Shown piece after piece: positions 1 to 5,632 of a DNA stretch of 6,557 nucleotides. The notes beneath the pieces are model-generated. The model was not told the DNA's origin. It saw only the letters and a list, made by a program, of their open reading frames with translations, and did not search any database. The number at the start of each line of letters is the position of its first letter. The first letter of the stretch is position 1. Location: contig JAHITG010000356.1 of the NCBI GenBank assembly GCA_018817865.1, forward strand, positions 1-6,557. Reading direction: 5' to 3'. This DNA is from Spirochaetota bacterium (GTDB lineage Bacteria > Spirochaetota > JAHITG01). A program made the position numbers and the translations under genes.

Positions 1-1004
1 ACCAGGTCCTTGATAACCTTAAAGACCAGTACCTGAAACTTGAATCACAGATACAGGAAGTTGATAATTACTATAAAGAGATCATAGCTGAAATTGCTAA
101 AAAGCAGGGCGTTTCGAAAAAATATATTCGCCATGCTTTAAATGACCTGCAGGAAGCATTATCTCTCCTGGATATGAGCCATGCAGATTATATTGAACCC
201 ACGCATATAAAAGAAGAATTCGGTAAAATGGTAGAAGATTCAACAGCCATGTTCCAGGAATTCAGGGAAATGAAAGGTTTACCCCAGGGTTCTACTATCA
301 TAAAAAATATAGAAACAGTCAATGTCAGCCTCGCTGATACCCCCGCTATTGAAGGAGTTTTTAATGAGATAGCCCAGATCACCAAAGCAACAAGGTCAGG
401 ATTGGAGAAATCAGCCCAGGCAAGTCTGAAAGAGAGCCAGGCAACATCCTCCGCAGGAGGAGCAGGGGCAAGCGCAGGAACGGCTAAAGGGGCCAAAGGT
501 GCAGGTGCTGCAGATGCCGGTGCAGGAGCAGGCACAGCCGGCGAAGCTAGCGGAGCAGGCACACAAGCCGGAAAAGGAGAAGCAAAAGCTGCGGGCAGCG
601 GCGCTGAAGACGAAAAAAAAAAAGCTAGTTTAGGCGAACTCTCTTCTGATAGAGGCAGAGAAGAAACCCCTCAAAAGAAAAAACTACCCGAAGATCAGAT
701 CCAGGAAGTTATATTCAGAAAAGGACGCAACTATGCTCCTTTTAACTGGCGTGAGATCCTAAGTGATATTCAATTAAAGCGGTTTGAAAGCTTCATTGAA
801 AGCTGTATAAAAGCGGAAAAAGAAGGAAAATTCATGAAAGCGCTCGGTCTCTACCGGACCATCAAAGAACAGCCGGGAATAGCTGACACCATAGCAGGAC
901 GACTATTGGAAGACCATATAGAATATCTTGAAGATCTTATAAAACGGAAATACTCTTTTAAATATAAACCCACCGTACCTGATAAAAAAGTTCAGATCAC
1001 ATAA
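1..1004 (+). CDS. Unrecognised coiled-coil protein with Ala/Gly-rich linker (5' end outside window)
   Basis: The frame is open from position 3 through the ATG at 174 to the TAA at 1002-1004. That ATG has no Shine-Dalgarno before it, so I read this as a 5'-truncated gene with 333 visible residues. I do not recognise the family. Three parts are visible. The first (about 3-440) is charged and predicted helical or coiled coil, with stretches such as LKLESQIQEVDNYYKEI. The second (453-607) is a low-complexity linker of Ala and Gly with scattered Lys, Glu, Ser and Thr. The third is a Lys/Glu-rich spacer and a charged, probably helical C-terminal region (about 690-1001) containing NYAPFNWREIL and ALGLYRTIKEQPG. 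No Cys pairs, nucleotide-binding motif or membrane segment is visible; a signal peptide could lie upstream of the window. The linker suggests two separately folded parts joined flexibly, which is inference. The gene converges on cca and overlaps its 3' end by 13 bp. Confidence 0.8.
   Translation, partial: QVLDNLKDQYLKLESQIQEVDNYYKEIIAEIAKKQGVSKKYIRHALNDLQEALSLLDMSHADYIEPTHIKEEFGKMVEDSTAMFQEFREMKGLPQGSTIIKNIETVNVSLADTPAIEGVFNEIAQITKATRSGLEKSAQASLKESQATSSAGGAGASAGTAKGAKGAGAADAGAGAGTAGEASGAGTQAGKGEAKAAGSGAEDEKKKASLGELSSDRGREETPQKKKLPEDQIQEVIFRKGRNYAPFNWREILSDIQLKRFESFIESCIKAEKEGKFMKALGLYRTIKEQPGIADTIAGRLLEDHIEYLEDLIKRKYSFKYKPTVPDKKVQIT
453..607 (+). repeat. Ala/Gly-rich low-complexity coding tract
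   Basis: About 50 codons encode almost only Ala and Gly with a few Lys, Glu, Ser, Thr and Asp (for example AGAADAGAGAGTAGEASGAG). It is built from degenerate GCA/GGA/GGC codons and is visibly richer in G+C than the flanking sequence. There is no exact tandem unit, so it is better called compositional bias than a true repeat array. It probably acts as a flexible linker in the host protein. Confidence 0.75.
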
Positions 1005-2395
1005 TCTTCGACCAGCCTCTTTAAAGTGTCCTTCTCATTTAAACCGGGGTCTTCTATTACCTTTTCCAGAAGATAATTAAGTATTTTACCAACCACAGGC
1101 GATGCCTTGATCTTTTTTATCTTCATAATTTCATTACCATTGATCTTTAAATGCTTAACGGAAAAAGCGTTCTCTTCATCAAGTATCTTCTGTATCCTCT
1201 TCTTGAGAAGTTCCAGATGTTTCGATTTCTCATGTTTCGTCCCGTTCCCTATCCTGTCCGCTTCGCGCACGGAAAAAAGGTCATCCAGCAGATCCAGTCC
1301 CACCTTTCTTAAGAACCTCCTTACTGCGCTGTCCGTCCATTCATGAGTATAATAGAACATATGATACCGGACCAGTTTATCCACCCGGTCAATGATATCA
1401 TTGGAAAATTTCAGCCTCTTTAATATCTTTTTGGCAATGAGAGCGCTCACGACTTCATGATTGTAAAAACTTGCTTCTTTATCTTCTGTTTTTACTTCCC
1501 GGGTTGCAGGCTTACCGATATCATGGAATAAGGCAGCAAGCCGAACCACTGTATTATCAGAAGGAGCCGCATCAAGGCAATGAAGCAGATGGTGGTACAC
1601 ATCATATTTATGGAACCTGTTCTGCGAAACAGCAAAACTGGTCAAAAGTTCCGGCATGATCTTCCGCAGGATTTCCGTATTCCGTAAAAGTTCGATCCCG
1701 ACAGAAGGCCTGTCAGAATTAAGGATCTTGACGAACTCATCTTTTATCCTCTCAGCAGCCACCTTTTCGATCATATATAGGTTCTTCTTGATACTATTAT
1801 ATGTCTTCTCTTCAATTTTAAATTGAAGCACCGTAGCAAACCGCACAGCTCTGATAAGGCGAAGACCGTCTTCCTGAAATCGTTTATCCGGTTCTCCGAT
1901 AGCCCTTACAATACCCGCTTTCAGATCTTCCAGCCCTTTAAAATTATCAACCAGTTTGTACTGATGCAGATTAAACGCTATTGCATTGATCGTAAAATCC
2001 CTTCGCAGCAGGTCTTCATCAATGGTCCTGGCAAACCGGATCGAATCCGGATGCCGTCCATCCGTATATTTTCCTTCAGAACGGAAAGTAGTCACCTCAA
2101 ACACCTTGTTATTCTCCAGAATAGTCACTGTTCCATGTTTGATACCGGTGGGAATTACTTTTTTAAAGATCCTCTTTACCTGGACCGGGGTAGCATTCGT
2201 TGCCAGATCATACTCTCCGGATTTACCGCGGGTGGCAATATCCCCGTCTGTACCGGATCTAGCCAGTATAAGATCCCGTATAAAACCGCCTACCAGGTAT
2301 ATTTCAAAATTGTTCTTTACAAATTTATCAGCTATCTTTACAAGTTCAGCATCAATATGTTTACTTACCAGCATCTCGGCTTTTTTAATATTCAT
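992..2395 (-). CDS. cca: CCA tRNA nucleotidyltransferase (class II, with C-terminal HD domain)
   Basis: This enzyme adds or repairs the 3'-terminal CCA of tRNAs using CTP and ATP. In the 467-residue form chosen here the family signatures appear in order: YLVGGFIRD (33-41), carboxylate motif region (47-66), GTVTIL (about 88-93), RRDFT (131-135), the nucleotide-selecting EDGLR (175-179), AERIKDEF (214-221), and an HD phosphohydrolase domain with YHH (267-269) and LFHDIGKP (289-296). The C-terminal region contains LKINGNEIM, typical of this family. Length fits HD-containing CCA enzymes. The frame extends upstream to a TTG at 2431, but similarity to the family favours the ATG at 2395; an ATG at 2374 is also possible. 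None of the three has a Shine-Dalgarno. An odd point is that the DxD-type motif seems duplicated (see findings). The gene is divergent from the FecR lipoprotein and convergent with the coiled-coil gene. Confidence 0.95.
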   Translation of the reverse strand: MNIKKAEMLVSKHIDAELVKIADKFVKNNFEIYLVGGFIRDLILARSGTDGDIATRGKSGEYDLATNATPVQVKRIFKKVIPTGIKHGTVTILENNKVFEVTTFRSEGKYTDGRHPDSIRFARTIDEDLLRRDFTINAIAFNLHQYKLVDNFKGLEDLKAGIVRAIGEPDKRFQEDGLRLIRAVRFATVLQFKIEEKTYNSIKKNLYMIEKVAAERIKDEFVKILNSDRPSVGIELLRNTEILRKIMPELLTSFAVSQNRFHKYDVYHHLLHCLDAAPSDNTVVRLAALFHDIGKPATREVKTEDKEASFYNHEVVSALIAKKILKRLKFSNDIIDRVDKLVRYHMFYYTHEWTDSAVRRFLRKVGLDLLDDLFSVREADRIGNGTKHEKSKHLELLKKRIQKILDEENAFSVKHLKINGNEIMKIKKIKASPVVGKILNYLLEKVIEDPGLNEKDTLKRLVEDYVI

Positions 2396-2405
2396 AAAGC
2401 ATATA

Positions 2406-2435
2406 ATTATAAAAATTGAACCAAAAGTCAATCAA
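2406..2435 (-). promoter_or_regulatory. Candidate sigma70-type promoter of cca
   Basis: On the minus strand TTGATT (2435-2430) is followed after 18 bp by a perfect TATAAT (2411-2406). Transcription would start near 2399, only a few bases before the ATG at 2395, or about 25 bases before the alternative ATG at 2374. The region is AT-rich, so a chance match is possible. Confidence 0.45.
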
Positions 2436-2472
2436 AGCCGTAAAAAAGTTATTGATCCTCTTAAAAAATAGT

Positions 2473-2500
2473 TTGACTTTACAGTAGGATTCAATAATTT
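2473..2500 (+). promoter_or_regulatory. Candidate promoter of the FecR lipoprotein gene
   Basis: TTGACT (2473-2478) is followed after 16 bp by TAATTT (2495-2500), a good -35 with a weak -10. This gives a leader of about 45 bases before the ATG at 2552, which carries a Shine-Dalgarno AAGGAG (2540-2545) six bases before the start. Confidence 0.4.
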
Positions 2501-2551
2501 TAACATTACAGAACATCCTATTCTTAACTATCTATAACTAAGGAGAATTAT

Positions 2552-3493
2552 ATGAAAAGATTAATACTATTATCAGTTATTTTAACGATGGTACTCTCAT
2601 GTGCTCCTAAAAAAAGAGTTGAATTCGGATTTATATCTTTCTATTACGGAGATATAGAGGTCATTCAATCGGGTAAAAAAACGAAACCAAAACTGAAAAT
2701 GATCCTGAGATCAGGTGACGAGGTGTATACAAAAGAAAAAGCCCGTATTGACATACAGCTGAATAATTTCGGCGTTATCCGCGTTAATCAAAATTCGGAA
2801 ATCGAGGTCGAAAAAGTTATCACTGAAATTAATGAATCCTTAAAGGTAGGCATGGACAGCGGGCAGATATTATGCCGGATCTCAAAATTAAAAAAAGGAC
2901 AGGACATGGACGTTTCAACACCTACTGCTGTAGTAGGAGTAAGAGGAACGACCTTTATGGTAGAGCAGAACAAAAAGGAAAAGACCAGTGAAGTTGCGGT
3001 TACTTCCGGTGCCGTAGAGGTGGAGAATAAAAAAGATCCCGGCACAAAAGCAACGGTAAAGGAGAATGAAACCGCCAAGATAAGTACCAAAGATAAAGTA
3101 TTAAATGTGGCTAAAGGCATCGATATGAATAAATTGAAAGAACTGAATGTAATGGAAAAGGTCAATATCATTAAAAGCTCAAAGAATATAAATATCGATT
3201 CATTAAAGAAGATGAACCTGAAGAACCTGAAAGACCTGAACATTAAAGACATGAAAGGACTGGGAGATGAATTTAAATCCATGAAGTCCCTCTTTGGAGG
3301 ATCAAAGGATGAGAAATCAAAAGAACCTTCCAAGGTAGATGCATACCAGCAAAAAGCAGAAGATGCAAAAAAGAAAGTTGATGATGCTAAGAAAAAAGCT
3401 GAAGATGCTAAAAAGAAAGCAGACGATGCAAAAAAGAAGGTCGAAGAAGGAAAGAAGAAAGCAAAAGACACACTGAATAAACTGGGCTTCTAG
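2552..3493 (+). CDS. FecR-domain lipoprotein with Lys-rich heptad-repeat C-terminus
   Basis: The product is 313 residues. It starts with a lipoprotein signal peptide: MKRLILL, a hydrophobic core, and lipobox VLSC with the acylated Cys at 17. It should therefore be anchored to a membrane facing the periplasm or the outside. Residues about 50-160 form a FecR-type domain with its hallmark TPTAVVGVRGTTF (123-135) and a following SGAVEVEN. Residues about 193-240 are rich in Leu/Ile/Met, Lys and Asn with a short leucine-rich-like pattern (SLKKMNLKNLKDLNIKDM). Residues 269-310 form a helix of seven-residue units of the type AEDAKKK. The start is fixed by AAGGAG six bases upstream. Classical FecR proteins are anti-sigma regulators with a cytoplasmic N-terminus. 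Here there is no room for one and no sigma-factor or TonB-receptor gene is adjacent, so a structural or envelope role is more likely (inference). Its ligand is unknown. Confidence 0.85.
   Translation: MKRLILLSVILTMVLSCAPKKRVEFGFISFYYGDIEVIQSGKKTKPKLKMILRSGDEVYTKEKARIDIQLNNFGVIRVNQNSEIEVEKVITEINESLKVGMDSGQILCRISKLKKGQDMDVSTPTAVVGVRGTTFMVEQNKKEKTSEVAVTSGAVEVENKKDPGTKATVKENETAKISTKDKVLNVAKGIDMNKLKELNVMEKVNIIKSSKNINIDSLKKMNLKNLKDLNIKDMKGLGDEFKSMKSLFGGSKDEKSKEPSKVDAYQQKAEDAKKKVDDAKKKAEDAKKKADDAKKKVEEGKKKAKDTLNKLGF
3356..3460 (+). repeat. Five in-frame 21-bp units encoding seven-residue coil repeats
   Basis: The units encode AEDAKKK, VDDAKKK, AEDAKKK, ADDAKKK and VEEGKKK, with a degenerate sixth (AKDTLNK) just after. 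Ala or Val in the first position and Ala in the fourth, among charged residues, fits a highly charged helix or coiled coil. The DNA units differ at several synonymous positions, so this is an older or selected repeat rather than a fresh duplication. Confidence 0.85.
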
Positions 3494-3512
3494 AATTTTA
3501 TAGAAAAATATT

Positions 3513-3559
3513 TTCAGCTGACTTGTTAATGGTTGCATCACCTTAACAAGTCAGCTGAA
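3513..3559. repeat. Perfect 17-bp inverted repeat (strong hairpin) after the FecR lipoprotein gene
   Basis: Arms 3513-3529 and 3543-3559 are exact reverse complements (TTCAGCTGACTTGTTAA). An inner GGT/ACC pair (3531-3533 with 3540-3542) leaves a six-base loop. It starts 19 bases after the stop codon at 3493, where a terminator would be expected. On the plus strand, however, no T-tract follows (the next bases are CGATCAATAG). On the minus strand it is followed by AATATTTTTC. It may be a terminator or mRNA 3'-end stabiliser working from the stem alone. Confidence 0.7.
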
Positions 3560-3601
3560 CGATCAATAGTAAAAACTAATAACCACCTGCTAATAAACCA
3601 A

Positions 3602-3607
3602 TATACT
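3602..3607 (+). promoter_or_regulatory. Possible -10 box of the tRNA-Leu gene
   Basis: TATACT lies eight bases before the first base of the mature tRNA. No convincing -35 is seen 16-18 bp upstream. If used, the primary transcript would begin almost at the mature 5' end. Confidence 0.3.
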
Positions 3608-3614
3608 ATACCGG

Positions 3615-3696
3615 GCGGAGATGGCGGAATTGGTAGACGCGCTGGCCTTAGGAGCCAGTGGAGCAATCTGTGAGGGTTCAAGTCCCTCTCTCCGCA
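3615..3696 (+). tRNA. tRNA-Leu, anticodon UAG
   Basis: The 82 bases fold as a class II tRNA with a long variable arm. The acceptor stem is GCGGAGA/TCTCCGC (3615-3621 with 3689-3695), with discriminator A at 3696. The D arm contains the usual GG (AATTGGTAGA). The anticodon stem is CTGGC/GCCAG (3642-3646 with 3654-3658) around loop CTTAGGA, giving anticodon TAG at 3649-3651, which reads CUA and other CUN leucine codons. The T arm is GAGGG/CCCTC around TTCAAGT. A long variable region, a discriminator A and the anticodon all agree on leucine. The 3' CCA is not encoded (A3696 is followed by TATA), so it must be added after transcription. Confidence 0.96.
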
Positions 3697-3904
3697 TATA
3701 TATAATACTGCTTCAATAAGGTGCCAGGTTTCAACTTTTAAAATTTAAAGATAATTTTTAAGATAATATTGTTTTTGAAATTATGAAAGTTAAAACCTGG
3801 CACCTGAAAATACTCCCTAAAAAATTAAAAAAATAATATATTTATTAAGGTTTTTTTTAATACGACGACATTTATAGTAACCTAAAAAAAGGAGGCGATT
3901 TATT
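3697..3904. other. AT-rich intergenic region between tRNA-Leu and the 86-residue gene
   Basis: It contains the inverted-repeat element described separately, then an A/T-rich stretch with an eight-T run at 3851-3858 preceded only by a weak AT stem, a possible TATAGT -10 at 3873-3878 without a recognisable -35, and the Shine-Dalgarno GGAGG at 3891-3895. I find no further gene. Confidence 0.6.
3719..3805. mobile_element. MITE- or REP-like element with 20-bp terminal inverted repeats
   Basis: The outer 20 bases at each end are inverted copies with one mismatch: AGGTGCCAGGTTTCAACTTT at 3719-3738 against the reverse complement of 3786-3805. The 47-bp interior is very AT-rich and has no ORF. The 3732/3792 mismatch is C-A in plus-strand RNA but a G-U wobble in minus-strand RNA. 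No clear target-site duplication flanks it. Short GGTGCCAGG-type palindromes remind me of REP sequences moved by IS200-like (Y1) transposases in other bacteria, but that link is from memory and not shown here. A tRNA-Leu terminator is an alternative, although no T-tract follows. Confidence 0.55.
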
Positions 3905-4165
3905 ATGAAAGTAATGCCGAATAATATCATGCCCCATATCAGAGAATTGCCTTTCAGTTTGAAATTGAATAATGGAACCAAATACGCAATGCCTATTAAG
4001 AATGACGGTTATATCATAGATCCCAGAAAATTCCAGCACGAGATCAAAGAAGTCGACTTAAAAGAGATCAAGACCCTGCTTCTGATGATGCTGAAAGGCA
4101 ACAATGATTTTATCTCTGAACTGATCAAACCGGGCAATAACAGATTTGTAGATACAACTGCTTAA
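3905..4165 (+). CDS. Unrecognised 86-residue protein
   Basis: I do not recognise this protein. The start is well supported: AAAAAAAGGAGG (core 3891-3895) lies nine bases before the ATG and is close to the ideal Shine-Dalgarno, which suggests strong translation. The product has no Cys, no signal peptide and no membrane segment, so it is probably a cytoplasmic protein. The N-terminal half has the look of short strands (LPFSLKLNNGTKYAMPIKNDGYIID). The C-terminal half has a likely amphipathic helix (VDLKEIKTLLLMMLKG) followed by a second short helix. It is a monocistronic island between an inverted-repeat element and a hairpin, so the neighbours give no clue to function. Codon use looks like that of its neighbours. 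A small regulator or adaptor is possible but is only a guess. Confidence 0.75.
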   Translation: MKVMPNNIMPHIRELPFSLKLNNGTKYAMPIKNDGYIIDPRKFQHEIKEVDLKEIKTLLLMMLKGNNDFISELIKPGNNRFVDTTA

Positions 4166-4215
4166 AAAAAGAATGCTTGAAACTGACTAATCATGCAGGA
4201 TAAACCTTATAGAAA

Positions 4216-4245
4216 ATATGGAGGAATTCATCAATTCCTCCATAT
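4216..4245. repeat. Perfect 13-bp hairpin downstream of the 86-residue gene
   Basis: ATATGGAGGAATT (4216-4228) and its exact reverse complement (4233-4245) enclose the loop CATC. It lies 50 bases after the stop codon. On the plus strand it is followed by CCCTTCAC, not a T-tract; on the minus strand by TTTTCT. It is probably a transcript end or 3'-protecting structure for the small gene. Confidence 0.65.
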
Positions 4246-4281
4246 CCCTTCACAATTAAGGACAGCACAGTTTAATTTCCA

Positions 4282-4312
4282 TTGACAAAAAAAAATCAAT
4301 TATTACTATAAT
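4282..4312 (+). promoter_or_regulatory. Promoter of hisS
   Basis: A perfect TTGACA (4282-4287) and a perfect TATAAT (4307-4312) are separated by 19 bp; TACTAT (4304-4309) would give 16 bp. Transcription should start near 4319, leaving a leader of about 13 bases before the ATG at 4332. No T-box or attenuator could fit in such a leader. Confidence 0.65.
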
Positions 4313-4331
4313 TTAAGTAAATCTTAAAAAA

Positions 4332-5618
4332 ATGTTTTTACGGAGAAACGCCATTCCTGTTGTAAAAGGGACAAAAGATATCTTTACTCCTGAAATTGAA
4401 CTAATCGATCATATTAATCGTACTGCGGATGAGAAATATCGGCAATATGGATATAAAAAGATCGAGACACCAATAATGGAGTATACGGATCTTTTTGCGC
4501 GCAGTATCGGAACCTATACGGATATTGTCCAGAAAGAGATGTTCACTTTCTCTGACAGAAAGGACAGAAGCATAACCTTGCGTCCGGAAGGCACGGCCGG
4601 TGTCGTGCGTGCGTATTTAGAGAATAATTTTTCTTTTAATCCGGGCATCACCAAAGTACACTATAACGGCCCCATGTTCAGGGCGGAAAGGCCTCAGAAA
4701 GGAAGGTTACGGGAGTTCCATCAGTTCGGCTGTGAAGCTATCGGTTCCATGAATGTCCTGCTTGATGTAGAGATCATTGAGCTTCATATCAATCTCTTAC
4801 ATAAACTGAAATTAAAGGATTTCACCCTGCTGATCAACAGCGTGGGTGATAAAAACTGCAGAAAAGAGTATACTGCTTTACTGGATAAATTTTTACGAAA
4901 GAATAAAAGCAAACTGTGTGAAAACTGCAGGTCCAGGGCTGATACAAATCCATTACGGGTCTTTGACTGTAAAAACCCCACCTGCCAGGAAATATACAAC
5001 GACGCCCCTCTCCTGACGGATCACCTCTGTGATGAATGCGCCGGTCATTTTGAAAAACTTCAATCCTGGCTGAAATTAAAAACTATCCCCTTCTCCATAA
5101 ATAAAAAACTGGTAAGAGGCTTTGACTATTACACAAAAACAGTATTTGAAATACAATCTACTCTTCTCGGAGCTCAGAACGCTCTTTTAGGCGGAGGGAG
5201 GTATGATTATCTGATCGAGCTTTTAGGGGGAAAGCCTACCCCGGCCGTGGGAACAGCCGTGGGGATCGAACGCCTGATGATCGCTTTAAAAGAACAGAAT
5301 ATCCCTTTTAAGCCGGATCATAAAGCACAGGTATATATCTGTACTGCAGGTAATTTTGACGAAAAAATAGTGATCCGGCTGATGGATCATGTCAGGGAGC
5401 ATGGTTATATTCCCTTCTATTCCTATGAAGCGAAGAGTCTTAAAGCACAATTAAAGGAAGCTGATAAACTGAATTGTTCTTTTAGCCTGATCCTGGGGGA
5501 AGAAGAGATGAAGAAAGATCAGATCGTGCTCAGGTCTCTAGAGAAAGGGTCGCAGGAAAATATAGATCTGAATGATTTTAAAAAGAATATTTCGGATTAT
5601 TTAAAGGTAAAGAACTGA
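4332..5618 (+). CDS. hisS: Histidyl-tRNA synthetase
   Basis: This class II aminoacyl-tRNA synthetase charges tRNA-His with histidine using ATP. The 428 residues match the usual bacterial length. Visible signatures are VKGTKDI (11-17), TLRPEGT (82-88), motif 2 with FRAERPQ and RLREFHQFGCE (116-135), the histidine-specific RGFDYYTKTVFE (262-273), GGGRYDYL (about 288-295) and motif 3 GTAVGIERL. Residues about 330-425 are the anticodon-binding domain. Six Cys in three pairs (196/199, 213/218, 233/236) sit in the insertion domain and could bind zinc; I recall this LC-x-x-C and DCK pattern from other bacterial HisRS. No Shine-Dalgarno precedes the ATG, although GGAG occurs just inside the gene. The HIT gene follows after 14 bp, so the two are probably co-transcribed. 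Confidence 0.97.
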   Translation: MFLRRNAIPVVKGTKDIFTPEIELIDHINRTADEKYRQYGYKKIETPIMEYTDLFARSIGTYTDIVQKEMFTFSDRKDRSITLRPEGTAGVVRAYLENNFSFNPGITKVHYNGPMFRAERPQKGRLREFHQFGCEAIGSMNVLLDVEIIELHINLLHKLKLKDFTLLINSVGDKNCRKEYTALLDKFLRKNKSKLCENCRSRADTNPLRVFDCKNPTCQEIYNDAPLLTDHLCDECAGHFEKLQSWLKLKTIPFSINKKLVRGFDYYTKTVFEIQSTLLGAQNALLGGGRYDYLIELLGGKPTPAVGTAVGIERLMIALKEQNIPFKPDHKAQVYICTAGNFDEKIVIRLMDHVREHGYIPFYSYEAKSLKAQLKEADKLNCSFSLILGEEEMKKDQIVLRSLEKGSQENIDLNDFKKNISDYLKVKN

Positions 5619-5632
5619 TAAAGGAGCACGGT

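Noticed and set aside
174..176. ATG at 174 as the start of the first gene
   Set aside because: The frame stays open to the window edge with similar coiled-coil composition, and no Shine-Dalgarno precedes this ATG.
188..562. Open minus-strand frame opposite the Ala/Gly linker
   Set aside because: It mirrors the GC-rich Ala/Gly codons of the plus-strand gene, giving an Ala/Pro-rich translation with no Shine-Dalgarno or motif.
1823..2471. Two overlapping plus-strand frames opposite the start of cca
   Set aside because: They are antisense to conserved CCA-enzyme motifs and show no recognisable protein features.
2788..3471. Long minus-strand frame opposite the FecR lipoprotein (Phe/Ser-rich)
   Set aside because: It is the antisense of Lys/Glu/Asp-rich codons; the plus strand has lipobox, FecR motif and Shine-Dalgarno.
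3832..3858. AT stem AATAA/TTATT followed by eight T as a rho-independent terminator
   Set aside because: The stem is five A/T pairs only, with four bases between stem and T-run, too weak to call.
3858..3878. TAATACGAC followed by TTATAG, resembling the phage T7 promoter
   Set aside because: Only the first nine bases match; the distance to the TATAG part is two bases too long and no phage genes are present. Chance in AT-rich DNA.
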